The position numbers and the translations under genes are program-made. From ZCTH02-B3 sp036563895 (GTDB taxonomy: Bacteria; Bacillota; Bacilli; Paenibacillales; Paenibacillaceae), in the NCBI GenBank assembly GCA_036563895.1, contig DATCLN010000094.1:1-16618 (forward strand): a stretch of 16,618 bases of DNA, written 5' to 3'. The notes under the pieces are model-generated. The model had not been told where the DNA came from, searched no databases, and worked only from the letters and a program-made list of their open reading frames with translations. Positions 6,287 through 13,684 of the stretch are shown one piece after another. Each line of letters opens with the position of its first letter. Positions within the stretch are counted from its first letter, which is position 1.

Positions 6287-7139
6287 GCGCCAGCCGGTGC
6301 TGAAGGACGTGTCGTTCGAACTGCGCCCGGGAATGGTGGCCGGTCTCATCGGCCGCAACGGGGCGGGCAAGACGACGCTGCTCAAGACGATGGCCGGCGT
6401 TTACGAACCGGACGCGGGCGATGTGCTGCTGGAGGGCGAATCCGTGCACCGGCGGCCGGAGATCAAGCGGGAAATCGTCTTTCTGCCGGACAATCCGGAG
6501 GCGCTGTTCGGCTACACCGCCGAGGAATGCGCGCGGTTGTACGCCCTCGTCTATCCGCGGTTCGACCGCGCGGCGTTTGACGAGATGATCCGCAGGTTCG
6601 GCCTGCCGGCCCACCGGAAAATCCGCCAGCTGTCCCGCGGCATGAAGATGCTGGCCAGCATTTCGCTGGGCATCGCCACGCGCGCCTCCTACGTGCTGCT
6701 CGACGAACCGACAAACGGCATCGATCCCATCGCCAAGCAGCAGGTGCTGTCCCTCCTGGTGGAGGCCGTGTCGGAAGGGATGACGCTGCTCGTCGCCTCG
6801 CATGCCATGGGGGATCTTGAGCGGCTTTCCGATATGATCCTGCTGATCCGGCAGGGTGAAGTGGAAATCCATGAAATGGCGGATCCCTCCCGGGGAGAGG
6901 CGGTCAAACTCCAGGTCGTGTTCGACGGAGAACCGCCCGCCGCGTGGCTGGCAAGCCCGCAGGTCATGGTGCTGAATCACGTCGGCCGGGTATACACGCT
7001 GCTCGTCAGCCGCGATGACGGGGACGCGAAGCTCGAAGAGCTGCGGCGCATGCGGCCGCTGGTCCTGGAAGAGCTGCCGCTCGGGCTTGAAGATCTGTTC
7101 GTGTGGAAGCATGGAGGTCGAAGCGATGAGGATCGATAG
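6252..7139 (+). CDS. ABC transporter ATP-binding protein (YtrB-like)
   Basis: This 295-residue cytosolic ATPase powers an ABC-2 type exporter. Walker A is GRNGAGKT at residues 34-41, Walker B is YVLLDEP at 147-153, and the H-loop is in LVASHAMGD. The signature motif is LSRGMK instead of the canonical LSGGQ, a variation common in ABC-2 exporters. The C-terminal ~80 residues (after ~215) form an extra domain of unknown role. ATG 6252 is preferred because GGAGGG (6240-6245) is 6 nt upstream; ATG 6246 abuts that site. The gene overlaps both neighbours (GntR by 35 bp, permease by 14 bp), so all three are co-translated. The substrate is not evident. Confidence 0.92.
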   Translation: MLAVRHLHKSIERQPVLKDVSFELRPGMVAGLIGRNGAGKTTLLKTMAGVYEPDAGDVLLEGESVHRRPEIKREIVFLPDNPEALFGYTAEECARLYALVYPRFDRAAFDEMIRRFGLPAHRKIRQLSRGMKMLASISLGIATRASYVLLDEPTNGIDPIAKQQVLSLLVEAVSEGMTLLVASHAMGDLERLSDMILLIRQGEVEIHEMADPSRGEAVKLQVVFDGEPPAAWLASPQVMVLNHVGRVYTLLVSRDDGDAKLEELRRMRPLVLEELPLGLEDLFVWKHGGRSDEDR

Positions 7140-8115
7140 GGCGCTGTGGAAAAGGGAATACGATCAGGCCAAGTGGATTGTCTGGATGACGCCGCTGGCC
7201 CATTTCCTGGCACTGGGCGGCAACCGGCTCAACGACTGGTACCTGGACAGACCGGAAAACATCCAGGACCGGCTGGCCAGGGTCCACAGCCATTTGGACG
7301 CCTACGAATACGGCGAGATGGAGCTGATGGCCCGGATCAGCCTCATGATCGTGCTGTTTGTGCTTGCCCTTGTGCAGATCGGGGCGGAACGCCGAAACGG
7401 CGGGCAGGAATTCCTGTTTTCCCTTCCGTGCTCGCGGGCGCGCATCTTTTGGACCAAATGGCTGTTCGGCACCGTCCTGCTCACCGGTTCGCTGGTGCTC
7501 AATACCGCGCTGGACATGGCGATCGTCATGGGTTCGCCGATCGCGGAGCATTTCCGCCTGTGGTACCACCTGGACCAGTTCTTCTTCGCCTGGCTGTCCC
7601 TGGCCGCCGTGTATTCCATGTTCCTGTTTGTCGGCACGATCAGCGGCAGTCTCGCGTCGCAGGCGGTGTTTGCCTTGCTGGCGCCCGTTTTGCCGTACCT
7701 GATCGCGCTGTTGGTCCAGATCGGGATCTCGATTCACAACGACAGTGTCTTCCGATTTCCGGAAGCCGATTACGTTCTGCTTTTTCCCGTCCGCTACGAC
7801 TATCCGGACATCCTCGCCGCCGGACCGTTCCCGTGGATCTTCATGGCGGCGGTCTTCGCGGCGGCGTCCGCCGGCGGCATGATCGCCTATCGGCGCACCC
7901 GGGCGGAGAACAACGGCAAGCTGGTGGTGTTTCCGCTGTGGGAATGCATCCTGCAGGCCGGATTCGTGTTCTGCAGCGCGCTGGCGGGGGGAACGTTCAC
8001 CTACGCCTTTTTCAACGCGTCGTCGGTCATTCTCTATTACGTCGGACTGGCGCTTGGAGCCGCAATCAGCGCCTGGGTCATTCGCCGGCTCCTCAGGCTT
8101 CGCCTGAAAATCTAG
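7126..8115 (+). CDS. ABC-2 type permease (YtrC/YtrD-like membrane subunit)
   Basis: This 329-residue protein has about six to eight hydrophobic helices. Clear ones begin near residues 66 (SLMIVLFVLALVQIGA), 110, 150, 180, 235, 275 and 300. A cytosolic loop after the second helix (AERRNGGQEFLFSLPCSR) resembles the coupling segment of ABC-2 permeases, where ERR..G..EFL..LP is typical. ATG 7126 follows GGAGG (7113-7117) by 8 nt. It overlaps the ATPase gene by 14 bp. With only one permease gene present, the transporter is probably a homodimeric permease with two ATPase subunits. The B. subtilis ytr operon has two different permeases, so this is a reduced version. Substrate is unknown. Confidence 0.85.
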   Translation: MRIDRALWKREYDQAKWIVWMTPLAHFLALGGNRLNDWYLDRPENIQDRLARVHSHLDAYEYGEMELMARISLMIVLFVLALVQIGAERRNGGQEFLFSLPCSRARIFWTKWLFGTVLLTGSLVLNTALDMAIVMGSPIAEHFRLWYHLDQFFFAWLSLAAVYSMFLFVGTISGSLASQAVFALLAPVLPYLIALLVQIGISIHNDSVFRFPEADYVLLFPVRYDYPDILAAGPFPWIFMAAVFAAASAGGMIAYRRTRAENNGKLVVFPLWECILQAGFVFCSALAGGTFTYAFFNASSVILYYVGLALGAAISAWVIRRLLRLRLKI

Positions 8116-8220
8116 CCAGAAACTTCCGCCGGAAGCCTCTTTCGGCCCCCGTGCCTGTATGGTAAGCTATCGAAGATGACAGAGAAAATGAGAAGGATCG
8201 GGGTGGGAGGAGAAGGCGTC

Positions 8221-10140
8221 ATGGGCATTGCGGGGAACCTGTCCGGCAGATTGGCCAGCATCCGCGCGATGCTGTTTTTTTCCGTGCTTCTCCTGCTCAA
8301 GGGCTGGTTTGCCTGGATCGTCGTCTTCGAACGGGTGCCGCCCTGGGGGGTCGTGCTGAAGGAACTTCCGTTTGTGCTGGCGGTGTTCTGCCTCATCGAG
8401 TGGTTCGCCGGCCGGCGGAAAATGCTGTGGTATCTGCTCGGAAACCTGCTTTTGACGAGCATCTTTTTCAGCGTCGCGGTATATTACCGGTATTACGGCA
8501 TCATCGCCACCTACCGCTCCCTGGACCAGGTCAACCAGGTGACGGCGGTTCGCAACAGCGTGTTCTCCCTGCTGAATCCGGAATACGTGCTCGTATTCGC
8601 CGACATTGTGGTGATCGGCGCGCTGATGCTGTGGCGCAGGGAGAAGCTGGCCTGGCTCCAGCCGGCCGCGCGCCGGGCGAGCAGGAGGGCGATCGCCGCG
8701 GTGTTCGCGGTTTCGGTGGGGCTGTGCCTGATGAACATTTTGCCCAACCGGGCCAGCATGAACGAACTCGTCAAGGCGGAAGAAATGGGCATTTTGAATT
8801 ACGAAGCCTACGCGCTGTTTGCGGATCCGCCGGCCGTCTCCGCGATGGAGGAGGCGCCGGAGGAGGCGGAGCTGACGCAGGAGGCCGTGAACGCGCTGAA
8901 GGGCTGGACGGAACCGGCCGTCCGGCTTTACCGCGGCCTGGCGGCCGGCCGCAACGTGATCGTCGTGCAGCTGGAGTCGCTGCAAAATTTCCTGATCGGC
9001 ATGGAGCTGAACGGCCAGGAAATCACGCCCGTCCTGAACCGGCTGGCCAGGGAGCATTTCTATTTCCCCCGCTTCTACCAGCAGGTGGGGCAGGGCAGCA
9101 CGTCGGACGCCGAATTCGTCATGAACACGTCCCTGTACATCCCGCTGGATGCGGCGGCCGCCGACGCCTACGCGCGGAAGCGCCTGCCCGGTCTGCCCCG
9201 GCTCCTGTCGGAGGCGGGCTACGAAACGGTCACGTTCCACACCAACGTGGTGGAATTCTGGAACCGGGGCGAGCTGTATTCGGCGCTCGGGTTCGACCGG
9301 TATTACGACAAGGAATTTTTCGGGGAAGAGGACAAGGTGTTCTTCGGCGCGTCGGACGAGGTGCTCTACGCCAAAACCGCCGAAGAGCTGGAGCGCATCC
9401 GGCGTTCGGGACGGCCTTTCTACGCCCAGGTGATTTCCATGACGGCGCACCATCCGTACACCCTCCCGGAGGAGAAGCACCGGATCACCCTGCCGGGACA
9501 GCTGCGGGACACGATGGTGGGCCATTACATCCTGGCGCAGAACTACGCCGATTACGCCCTGGGGCTGTTTTTTGCGGAACTCAAGCTGAAGGGCCTGTGG
9601 GACGAAAGCCTGATCATCGTCTACGGGGACCACGTCGGGCTGCCCAAGACATCCCTGCACGAGGGGGAAAGGGAGCTTCTGGAGACGATGACCGGGCGTT
9701 CCTACGACTACCGGGACATGCTCAACGTCCCCCTCATCATCGCGGCGCCGGGCGCCACCCACCCGGCCGTGTTCGAGCAGGTCGGCGGGCAGGTAGATCT
9801 GCTTCCGACCATCGCCAACCTGCTCGGCCTGTCCCTCGAGGGGCAGCTGCACTTCGGCCGGGATCTGCTGAACGGCTCCGGCTACAATCTGCTGCCGCAG
9901 CGGCACTTCGTGCCGTCCGGGTCGTTCCTGAACGACCGCGTCCTGTTCATCCCGGGCAGCGGGTTTGCCGACGGCGTTCATCTGCCGCTGGACGAAGACG
10001 TTTCCGGCGAGGCGACGGAGGACGAATTCAACCGCGCCCTGGAGCTGCTCAGGCTGTCCAATCTATACGCGCAGCAGCTGCCCGATCTGGGAGAAGAGGA
10101 GCGAGTGGCCAAGGGGGCGGCGCCGGAAGAAGCGGAGTGA
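8221..10140 (+). CDS. LtaS-family polyglycerolphosphate (lipoteichoic acid) synthase / sulfatase-fold protein
   Basis: The 639-residue product has an N-terminal block of five membrane helices (about residues 14-185) and an extracellular sulfatase-fold domain (~245-575). LtaS enzymes transfer glycerol phosphate from phosphatidylglycerol to build lipoteichoic acid. All key residues are present: Glu252 (VVQLESL), the catalytic Thr294 (GQGSTSDAE), and Asp470-His471 (YGDHVG). The substrate-site residues His340, Trp347 and Arg349 (FWNR) and His410 are also there. These correspond in order and spacing to E255, T300, D475/H476, H347, W354, R356 and H416 of S. aureus LtaS. ATG 8221 lies 8 nt after GGGAGGAG (8205-8212). 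It stands alone, ending in a terminator. Several LtaS paralogues (LtaS, YfnI, YqgS, YvgJ) exist in Bacillus and I cannot say which this equals; primase-type activity is possible. Confidence 0.92.
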   Translation: MGIAGNLSGRLASIRAMLFFSVLLLLKGWFAWIVVFERVPPWGVVLKELPFVLAVFCLIEWFAGRRKMLWYLLGNLLLTSIFFSVAVYYRYYGIIATYRSLDQVNQVTAVRNSVFSLLNPEYVLVFADIVVIGALMLWRREKLAWLQPAARRASRRAIAAVFAVSVGLCLMNILPNRASMNELVKAEEMGILNYEAYALFADPPAVSAMEEAPEEAELTQEAVNALKGWTEPAVRLYRGLAAGRNVIVVQLESLQNFLIGMELNGQEITPVLNRLAREHFYFPRFYQQVGQGSTSDAEFVMNTSLYIPLDAAAADAYARKRLPGLPRLLSEAGYETVTFHTNVVEFWNRGELYSALGFDRYYDKEFFGEEDKVFFGASDEVLYAKTAEELERIRRSGRPFYAQVISMTAHHPYTLPEEKHRITLPGQLRDTMVGHYILAQNYADYALGLFFAELKLKGLWDESLIIVYGDHVGLPKTSLHEGERELLETMTGRSYDYRDMLNVPLIIAAPGATHPAVFEQVGGQVDLLPTIANLLGLSLEGQLHFGRDLLNGSGYNLLPQRHFVPSGSFLNDRVLFIPGSGFADGVHLPLDEDVSGEATEDEFNRALELLRLSNLYAQQLPDLGEEERVAKGAAPEEAE

Positions 10141-10171
10141 AACCTGCCGGGAGAGCGCCCGGTCAGGTTTT
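10141..10171. terminator. Shared bidirectional terminator between the LtaS-type and CDF genes
   Basis: AACCTG-CCGGG (10141-10151) pairs with CCCGG-(T)-CAGGTT (10158-10169), an 11-bp stem with one bulge, starting right after the LtaS-type stop codon. TTTT (10168-10171) then CTCC follows on the plus strand; on the minus strand TTT follows. The minus-strand CDF stop codon lies inside the right arm (10163-10165), so one hairpin serves two convergent genes. Confidence 0.75.
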
Positions 10172-11065
10172 CTCCTCTCCGTCCTCCCACGGGTTCAGGT
10201 GCACCAGCACTTCGCCCACATGCGGATCGTGGTCCATGATCCGCTTTTTGATTTCCCGGCTGATGTCGTGTCCCTGCTGGATCGTGTAGTGGCTGGGGAT
10301 GCCGACGCGGACGTCGACGATGATATAATGCCCGTGTTCCCGCGCCCGGATGCGGTCGATGCGCCGGATGTCGTCCAGTTCGGAGATGACCCGGCCGTAT
10401 TGTTCGATGACGTGGGGCGGCACCGTTTTTTCCATCAGGATGTCCGTTGCTTCCCGTCCGAGCTTGTAGGCAAGCCGGAACACCAGCAGGGTGACGATGA
10501 GACCGGCCGCGGGGTCCGCGTAGGAGGCCCAGGCGACGCCCGCCCGGCCGCCCCACAGGGCAATCCCGATGCCGAGCACCGCCGCGACGGATGAATACAC
10601 GTCCGCCAAATGGTCGTAGGCGGCGGCCTGGGCGCTTTTGCTCCGCTGGACTTTGCCGACACGCATGGTGTAGACGTAAAGCGCCTGCTTCAGCACGAGG
10701 GACACGGCGGCGGCGGCGAGGGGCAGCCAGCTGGCTTCCGAGGGCGGCTCGAAAAAGGCGGCAAACGACTGGTAGCCGATCCACAGCGCGGCCAGGGCCA
10801 GCAGGACGGCCACCAGCCCGGCGGCGACGACTTCCGCCTTGCCGTGCCCGTACGGATGGTCGGCGTCGGCCGGCTTTTTGGACACGCGGGAGGAGACGAG
10901 GGCCGCCAGCGTCGCCACGATGTCGCCCGCGTTGTTGACCCCGTCGGCGACCAGGACGGGGCTGTGGAACAGCAGGCCGACGGTGATTTTCATGACCGAA
11001 AGCAGCACGTTGCAGAAAAGTCCGATGCCGATGGCCGTCACGGACGGAGAATGCGCCCGCGCCAT
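10163..11065 (-). CDS. Cation diffusion facilitator (CDF) family metal exporter, probably Mn/Fe-type
   Basis: The 300-residue protein has six predicted membrane helices (to about residue 205) and a C-terminal cytosolic ferredoxin-like domain (~210-295) with His-rich ends. It carries the family loop DADHPYGHGKAE (67-78). The transport-site residues appear to be Asp41 and Asn45 in helix 2 (DGVNN) and Asp151 and Asp155 in helix 5 (DHLAD). A D-N-D-D site lacks the histidine typical of zinc exporters and suits manganese or iron; B. subtilis MneP and MneS are CDF manganese exporters. The metal is therefore an inference. On the minus strand ATG 11065 follows GGAGG with 10 nt spacing. The gene has a long leader with a terminator-like hairpin (11101-11141) and shares its terminator with the LtaS-type gene. 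Confidence 0.9.
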   Translation of the reverse strand: MARAHSPSVTAIGIGLFCNVLLSVMKITVGLLFHSPVLVADGVNNAGDIVATLAALVSSRVSKKPADADHPYGHGKAEVVAAGLVAVLLALAALWIGYQSFAAFFEPPSEASWLPLAAAAVSLVLKQALYVYTMRVGKVQRSKSAQAAAYDHLADVYSSVAAVLGIGIALWGGRAGVAWASYADPAAGLIVTLLVFRLAYKLGREATDILMEKTVPPHVIEQYGRVISELDDIRRIDRIRAREHGHYIIVDVRVGIPSHYTIQQGHDISREIKKRIMDHDPHVGEVLVHLNPWEDGEEKT

Positions 11066-11100
11066 AATCCTGCAACCTCCAAAGAAAGTTTGCCGCGCAC

Positions 11101-11141
11101 AAAACGAATCGGGCCGTCAGCCTGCCCGGCTGATGGCCCGA
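11101..11141 (-). terminator. Strong hairpin with T-rich tail in the CDF leader (attenuator or upstream terminator)
   Basis: A 14-bp stem (13 Watson-Crick pairs and one G-T) is formed by 11109-11122 and 11128-11141 with a 5-nt loop. On the minus strand it is followed by TTCGTTTT (11108-11101), 35 nt before the CDF start. It may end transcripts from the FrnE-like gene upstream, or act as an attenuator in the CDF leader. No T-run follows in the plus direction. Confidence 0.6.
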
Positions 11142-11278
11142 CCGAAGGTCTGCATCCGTATGCGTCTTGCGGCGGAAAAGATTCGCATCGCCCATTCACC
11201 GCTTCTTTTCGGCGCTCAAGCCGCGCACGCGTTCCGCCGGCGCGCCCGCCGCTGCGGACGCGGAACGGCTGCAGCGCC

Positions 11279-11307
11279 ATTTTATCATACATTTTCCATG
11301 GATACAA
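11279..11307 (-). promoter_or_regulatory. Possible sigma-A promoter of the CDF gene
   Basis: On the minus strand TTGTAT (11307-11302) and TAAAAT (11284-11279) are separated by 17 bp. The -10 matches 5 of 6 and the -35 only 3 of 6. Use of this promoter would give a ~210-nt leader that contains the hairpin at 11101-11141. The rest of the 320-base gap (11066-11385) holds no gene that I can support. Confidence 0.4.
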
Positions 11308-11385
11308 ATCCCCGGAATGGGGTGGGTTTCGGCAAAGTTTGGGAGCACCGGAAGGTGCCGGGCGGTTTTTTCTGGTATAATGGTA

Positions 11386-12069
11386 TCATGTTCCGGACGG
11401 AGGGGCCGTCCGGCCGCCGTCCTGCGCCCTTGCCCGCTCGCGCTCGGCGACCTTGCGGAACGCGTCCAGGAATCCCTCGGGCGGATAGGCGCCGGACAGC
11501 GCGTAACGGCCGTTCAGCACGAAAAACGGCACGCCGGTTACGCCCATCGCCCGGGCCGCCTCCAGATCCGCCTCCACTTCGGGCGTTCCTTCCCCGTCCT
11601 CCAGCCGCTCGCGGAGGTCGTCCGGATCGAACCCGAGGTTTTTGGCGATTTCCAGCAGCGTGTCCATCGATCCGATGTCGCGTCCGTATTCAAAATAGGC
11701 GGTCTGCACGGCGTCAATCCAGTCCCCGCGCCGGCCGTCCGGCAGCAGGGCGGTGATCCGGTGGGACAGCAGCGTGTTCGGCATGCGGGCCACCTGCTCG
11801 AAGCGGAACGCCAGGCCGGCGGCGGCTCCCGCTTCGGTCACCCGCCGCAGCATGGCGTCCACCATGGAGGAGGAGCCGAACTTCGCCGTCATGCTCTCCC
11901 GGAACGGCAGACCTTCCGGCGGCACGGAGGGGTCGAGCAGAAACGCGTGGTACTCCACGTCCAGGCGTTCGGCGGCGTCTTTGGACCATTCGGCCAGCGC
12001 CGTTTCCAGATTCTTTTTGCCGATCCGGCACCAGGGACAGACCATGTCCGAATAAATGTCGATTCGCAT
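11386..12069 (-). CDS. DsbA family oxidoreductase, FrnE-like (thioredoxin fold)
   Basis: The 227-residue cytosolic protein begins MRIDIYSDMVCPWCRIGKK, with a CPWC redox motif at residues 11-14. It carries the cis-proline segment GVTGVPFFVLN in its C-terminal third. Between them lies the helical insertion that defines DsbA/FrnE proteins (COG2761). FrnE proteins are thiol oxidoreductases tied to oxidative-stress resistance in some bacteria; the target here is unknown. The minus-strand ATG 12069 follows GCGAGGTG by about 5 nt. The frame is open further upstream to 12189, but that part overlaps the divergent reductase start and lacks a ribosome site. There is no signal peptide, so it acts in the cytosol. 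The 103-base gap to the divergent aldo/keto reductase must hold both promoters; I could not place either firmly. Confidence 0.88.
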   Translation of the reverse strand: MRIDIYSDMVCPWCRIGKKNLETALAEWSKDAAERLDVEYHAFLLDPSVPPEGLPFRESMTAKFGSSSMVDAMLRRVTEAGAAAGLAFRFEQVARMPNTLLSHRITALLPDGRRGDWIDAVQTAYFEYGRDIGSMDTLLEIAKNLGFDPDDLRERLEDGEGTPEVEADLEAARAMGVTGVPFFVLNGRYALSGAYPPEGFLDAFRKVAERERARAQDGGRTAPPSGT

Positions 12070-12172
12070 GACGCACCTCGCAGACGCCCATCGCGGGGTT
12101 TGGTTGTTTCCAGTGTGGCATACTTTTCGCGGCGTGGCAACCGGATGACGGAAAAAAAAGGAACGGAGGGAC

Positions 12173-12997
12173 ATGCGCGTGCTGACCATCGATTCGGCGG
12201 TGGAACTGGCAAACGGCGTGCGGATGCCGCGGCTCGGCCTCGGCGTGTGGCGCTTGCGTCCGGGAGGGGAAGCGGAGCGGACGGTGCTTGCGGCCCTGCG
12301 CCTTGGCTACCGGCTGATCGACACCGCGTCCATGTACGGGAACGAAGCCGACGTCGGACGGGCGGTCCGGGCGTCGGGCATTCCGCGGGAGCAGATTTTC
12401 GTCACCACCAAGGTGTGGAACGACGAGCAGGGTTACGACAACACCCGGCGCGCGTTTCACGCCAGCCTGAAGCGGCTCGGCATGGACCGGGTGGATCTGT
12501 ACCTGGTTCACTGGCCGGTGCGCGGCAAGTACAAGGAGACGTACCGCGCCATCGAGGATCTGTACGAAGAAGGCCTCATTCGCGCCATCGGCGTCAGCAA
12601 TTTCAAGGTCCACCACCTCGAGGATCTGCTGGCTTCCTGCCGCGTCAAGCCGATGGTCAACCAGATCGAGCTGCACCCGCTGCTCACCCAGAGGGAAACG
12701 GTGGAGTTCTGCCGGCGGGAAGGCATCGTGGTGGAATCGTGGAGCCCGATCATGCAGGGAAGGCTCGATTTGCCGCTGCTTCAGGAACTGGCGGGAAAAT
12801 ACGGCAAGACGCCGGCGCAGATCGTCATCCGCTGGCACCTGCAGCACGGGTATGTGGTCATCCCCAAATCGTCCCGCGAAGAACGCATCGCCGAAAACTG
12901 CCGCGTGTTCGATTTCGAATTGTCCGAGGAGGACATGCGGCGCATCGACGGGCTGAACCGGGACCGGCGGTTTGGCATGGACCCGGACTCCGTCTGA
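12173..12997 (+). CDS. Aldo/keto reductase (AKR5-like, NADPH-dependent)
   Basis: The 274-residue product is a cytosolic TIM-barrel reductase of carbonyls and aldehydes. The catalytic tetrad is complete: Asp50 and Tyr55 (DTASMYGNE), Lys80 (VTTKVWN) and His113 (LVHWP). The conserved GVSNF, NQIELHP and the NADPH-binding VIPKSS segments are present, as in B. subtilis YvgN/YtbE, which detoxify methylglyoxal and similar aldehydes. ATG 12173 is only 3 nt from GGAGG (12165-12169), while the in-frame GTG 12179 is 9 nt away, so translation may begin two codons later. It is divergent from the FrnE-like gene. No clear terminator with a T-run follows; a G-rich stretch with a GAGCCGG/CCGGCTC hairpin lies at about 13020-13050. 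Confidence 0.93.
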   Translation: MRVLTIDSAVELANGVRMPRLGLGVWRLRPGGEAERTVLAALRLGYRLIDTASMYGNEADVGRAVRASGIPREQIFVTTKVWNDEQGYDNTRRAFHASLKRLGMDRVDLYLVHWPVRGKYKETYRAIEDLYEEGLIRAIGVSNFKVHHLEDLLASCRVKPMVNQIELHPLLTQRETVEFCRREGIVVESWSPIMQGRLDLPLLQELAGKYGKTPAQIVIRWHLQHGYVVIPKSSREERIAENCRVFDFELSEEDMRRIDGLNRDRRFGMDPDSV

Positions 12998-13113
12998 ACC
13001 GGCGGCGCGGCGGCGGGCGGGCGAGCCGGCGGCGATGAGGCCCGGCTCCGGCTTGATGCGGGCCGACCGGATGGGGCATGCTTACTATATGATGTGAAAA
13101 TGTCCTCTCCGGC

Positions 13114-13142
13114 TTTACAGGCAAAACTGTAACTGATATAAT
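13114..13142 (+). promoter_or_regulatory. Strong sigma-A promoter of the Rrf2-thioredoxin unit
   Basis: TTTACA (13114-13119) and TATAAT (13137-13142) are 17 bp apart, with 11 of 12 consensus bases. Transcription would start near 13149, giving a leader of only about 22 nt. GGGGAG (13155-13160) then serves ATG 13171. Confidence 0.88.
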
Positions 13143-13148
13143 TACAGT
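13115..13148 (+). promoter_or_regulatory. Candidate Rrf2 operator: three alternating half-sites over the promoter
   Basis: TTACAG (13115-13120), CTGTAA (13127-13132) and TTACAG (13142-13147) alternate in orientation. The last two form ACTGTAA-N9-TTACAGT, a perfect 7-bp inverted repeat whose spacer contains most of the -10. The first two form TTACAG-N6-CTGTAA spanning the -35 end. A protein bound here would cover the whole core promoter. The regulator is presumed to be the adjacent Rrf2 protein. Confidence 0.7.
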
Positions 13149-13170
13149 CAAAACGGGGAGACATGGCGCG

Positions 13171-13596
13171 ATGAACAGCGATTTTGTCGTGGCCGTGCAC
13201 AGTCTGGTCTATCTGGCCCACCGCCCCGGCGAAACGCTGTCCAGCGAGGAGATCGCCGCCAACGTGTGCACGCATCCGGCGCGGGTGCGCAAAGTAATGA
13301 GCCTGCTGCGCCGGCAGGGGCTGGTGGTCGCGCGGGAAGGGGCGGGCGGAGGATTTCGCCTTGGCCGCGATCCGTCCGGCGTGACGCTGGCCGACATCAG
13401 CCGCGCGATGCAGGCCGGTTCGCTGGCGCCTTCCTGGTGCAGCGGCGATCCGGACATGGACTGCGTGGTCGGCGCCAACATGCGCGAAGTGATGCGGGAA
13501 GTGTTCTGCGGCGCCGAGCGGCAGCTGGAGGCGTATTTCGGGGGCATCACCATCGGAGGGTTGCTGGAGAGAATCCGCGAACGCAGCCCGGTTTGA
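13171..13596 (+). CDS. Rrf2 family transcriptional regulator with four cysteines
   Basis: The 141-residue protein is an Rrf2-type winged-helix regulator. The DNA-binding part (1-65) holds LSSEEIAANVCTHPARVRKVMSLL and the wing region GAGGGFRLG; the dimer helix lies near 95-115. Cysteines sit at 33, 90, 98 and 113. Fe-S members such as NsrR have C-x7-C-x5-C in the 90-106 region; here C90-x7-C98 is kept but the third is missing at x5, and Cys113 is at x14. A thiol switch using Cys33 in the recognition helix or the C-terminal cysteines is therefore as likely as a cluster. YwnA/SaiR-like non-cluster members are the probable relatives. The ATG follows GGGGAG by 10 nt. A thioredoxin gene follows 88 bp downstream, probably in the same transcript. 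Confidence 0.88.
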   Translation: MNSDFVVAVHSLVYLAHRPGETLSSEEIAANVCTHPARVRKVMSLLRRQGLVVAREGAGGGFRLGRDPSGVTLADISRAMQAGSLAPSWCSGDPDMDCVVGANMREVMREVFCGAERQLEAYFGGITIGGLLERIRERSPV

Positions 13597-13684
13597 CGCG
13601 GCCGGAGGGCCAGGCGGCAGCGGCGAGATGTGCGGGAGCGATCCCGATCATCATAGAATTTCACCACGAAGAGGAGTGGAAAAC

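Noticed and set aside
8167..9981. 604-codon minus-strand frame opposite the LtaS-type gene
   Set aside because: Shadow of a GC-rich gene whose plus-strand product has all catalytic residues.
9978..11195. Second minus-strand frame overlapping the CDF gene
   Set aside because: Arg/His/Gly-rich shadow; the other frame gives a complete CDF protein with a ribosome site.
11101..11310. Mn (yybP-ykoY) riboswitch before the CDF gene
   Set aside because: A GCAAGAC stretch resembles one conserved part, but the essential GGGGAGUAG element was not found in the leader.
11714..12847. 377-codon minus-strand frame across the reductase
   Set aside because: Overlaps two well-supported genes and has no recognisable domain.
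12998..13080. Terminator after the aldo/keto reductase
   Set aside because: GC-rich hairpins are possible but no T-run follows any of them.
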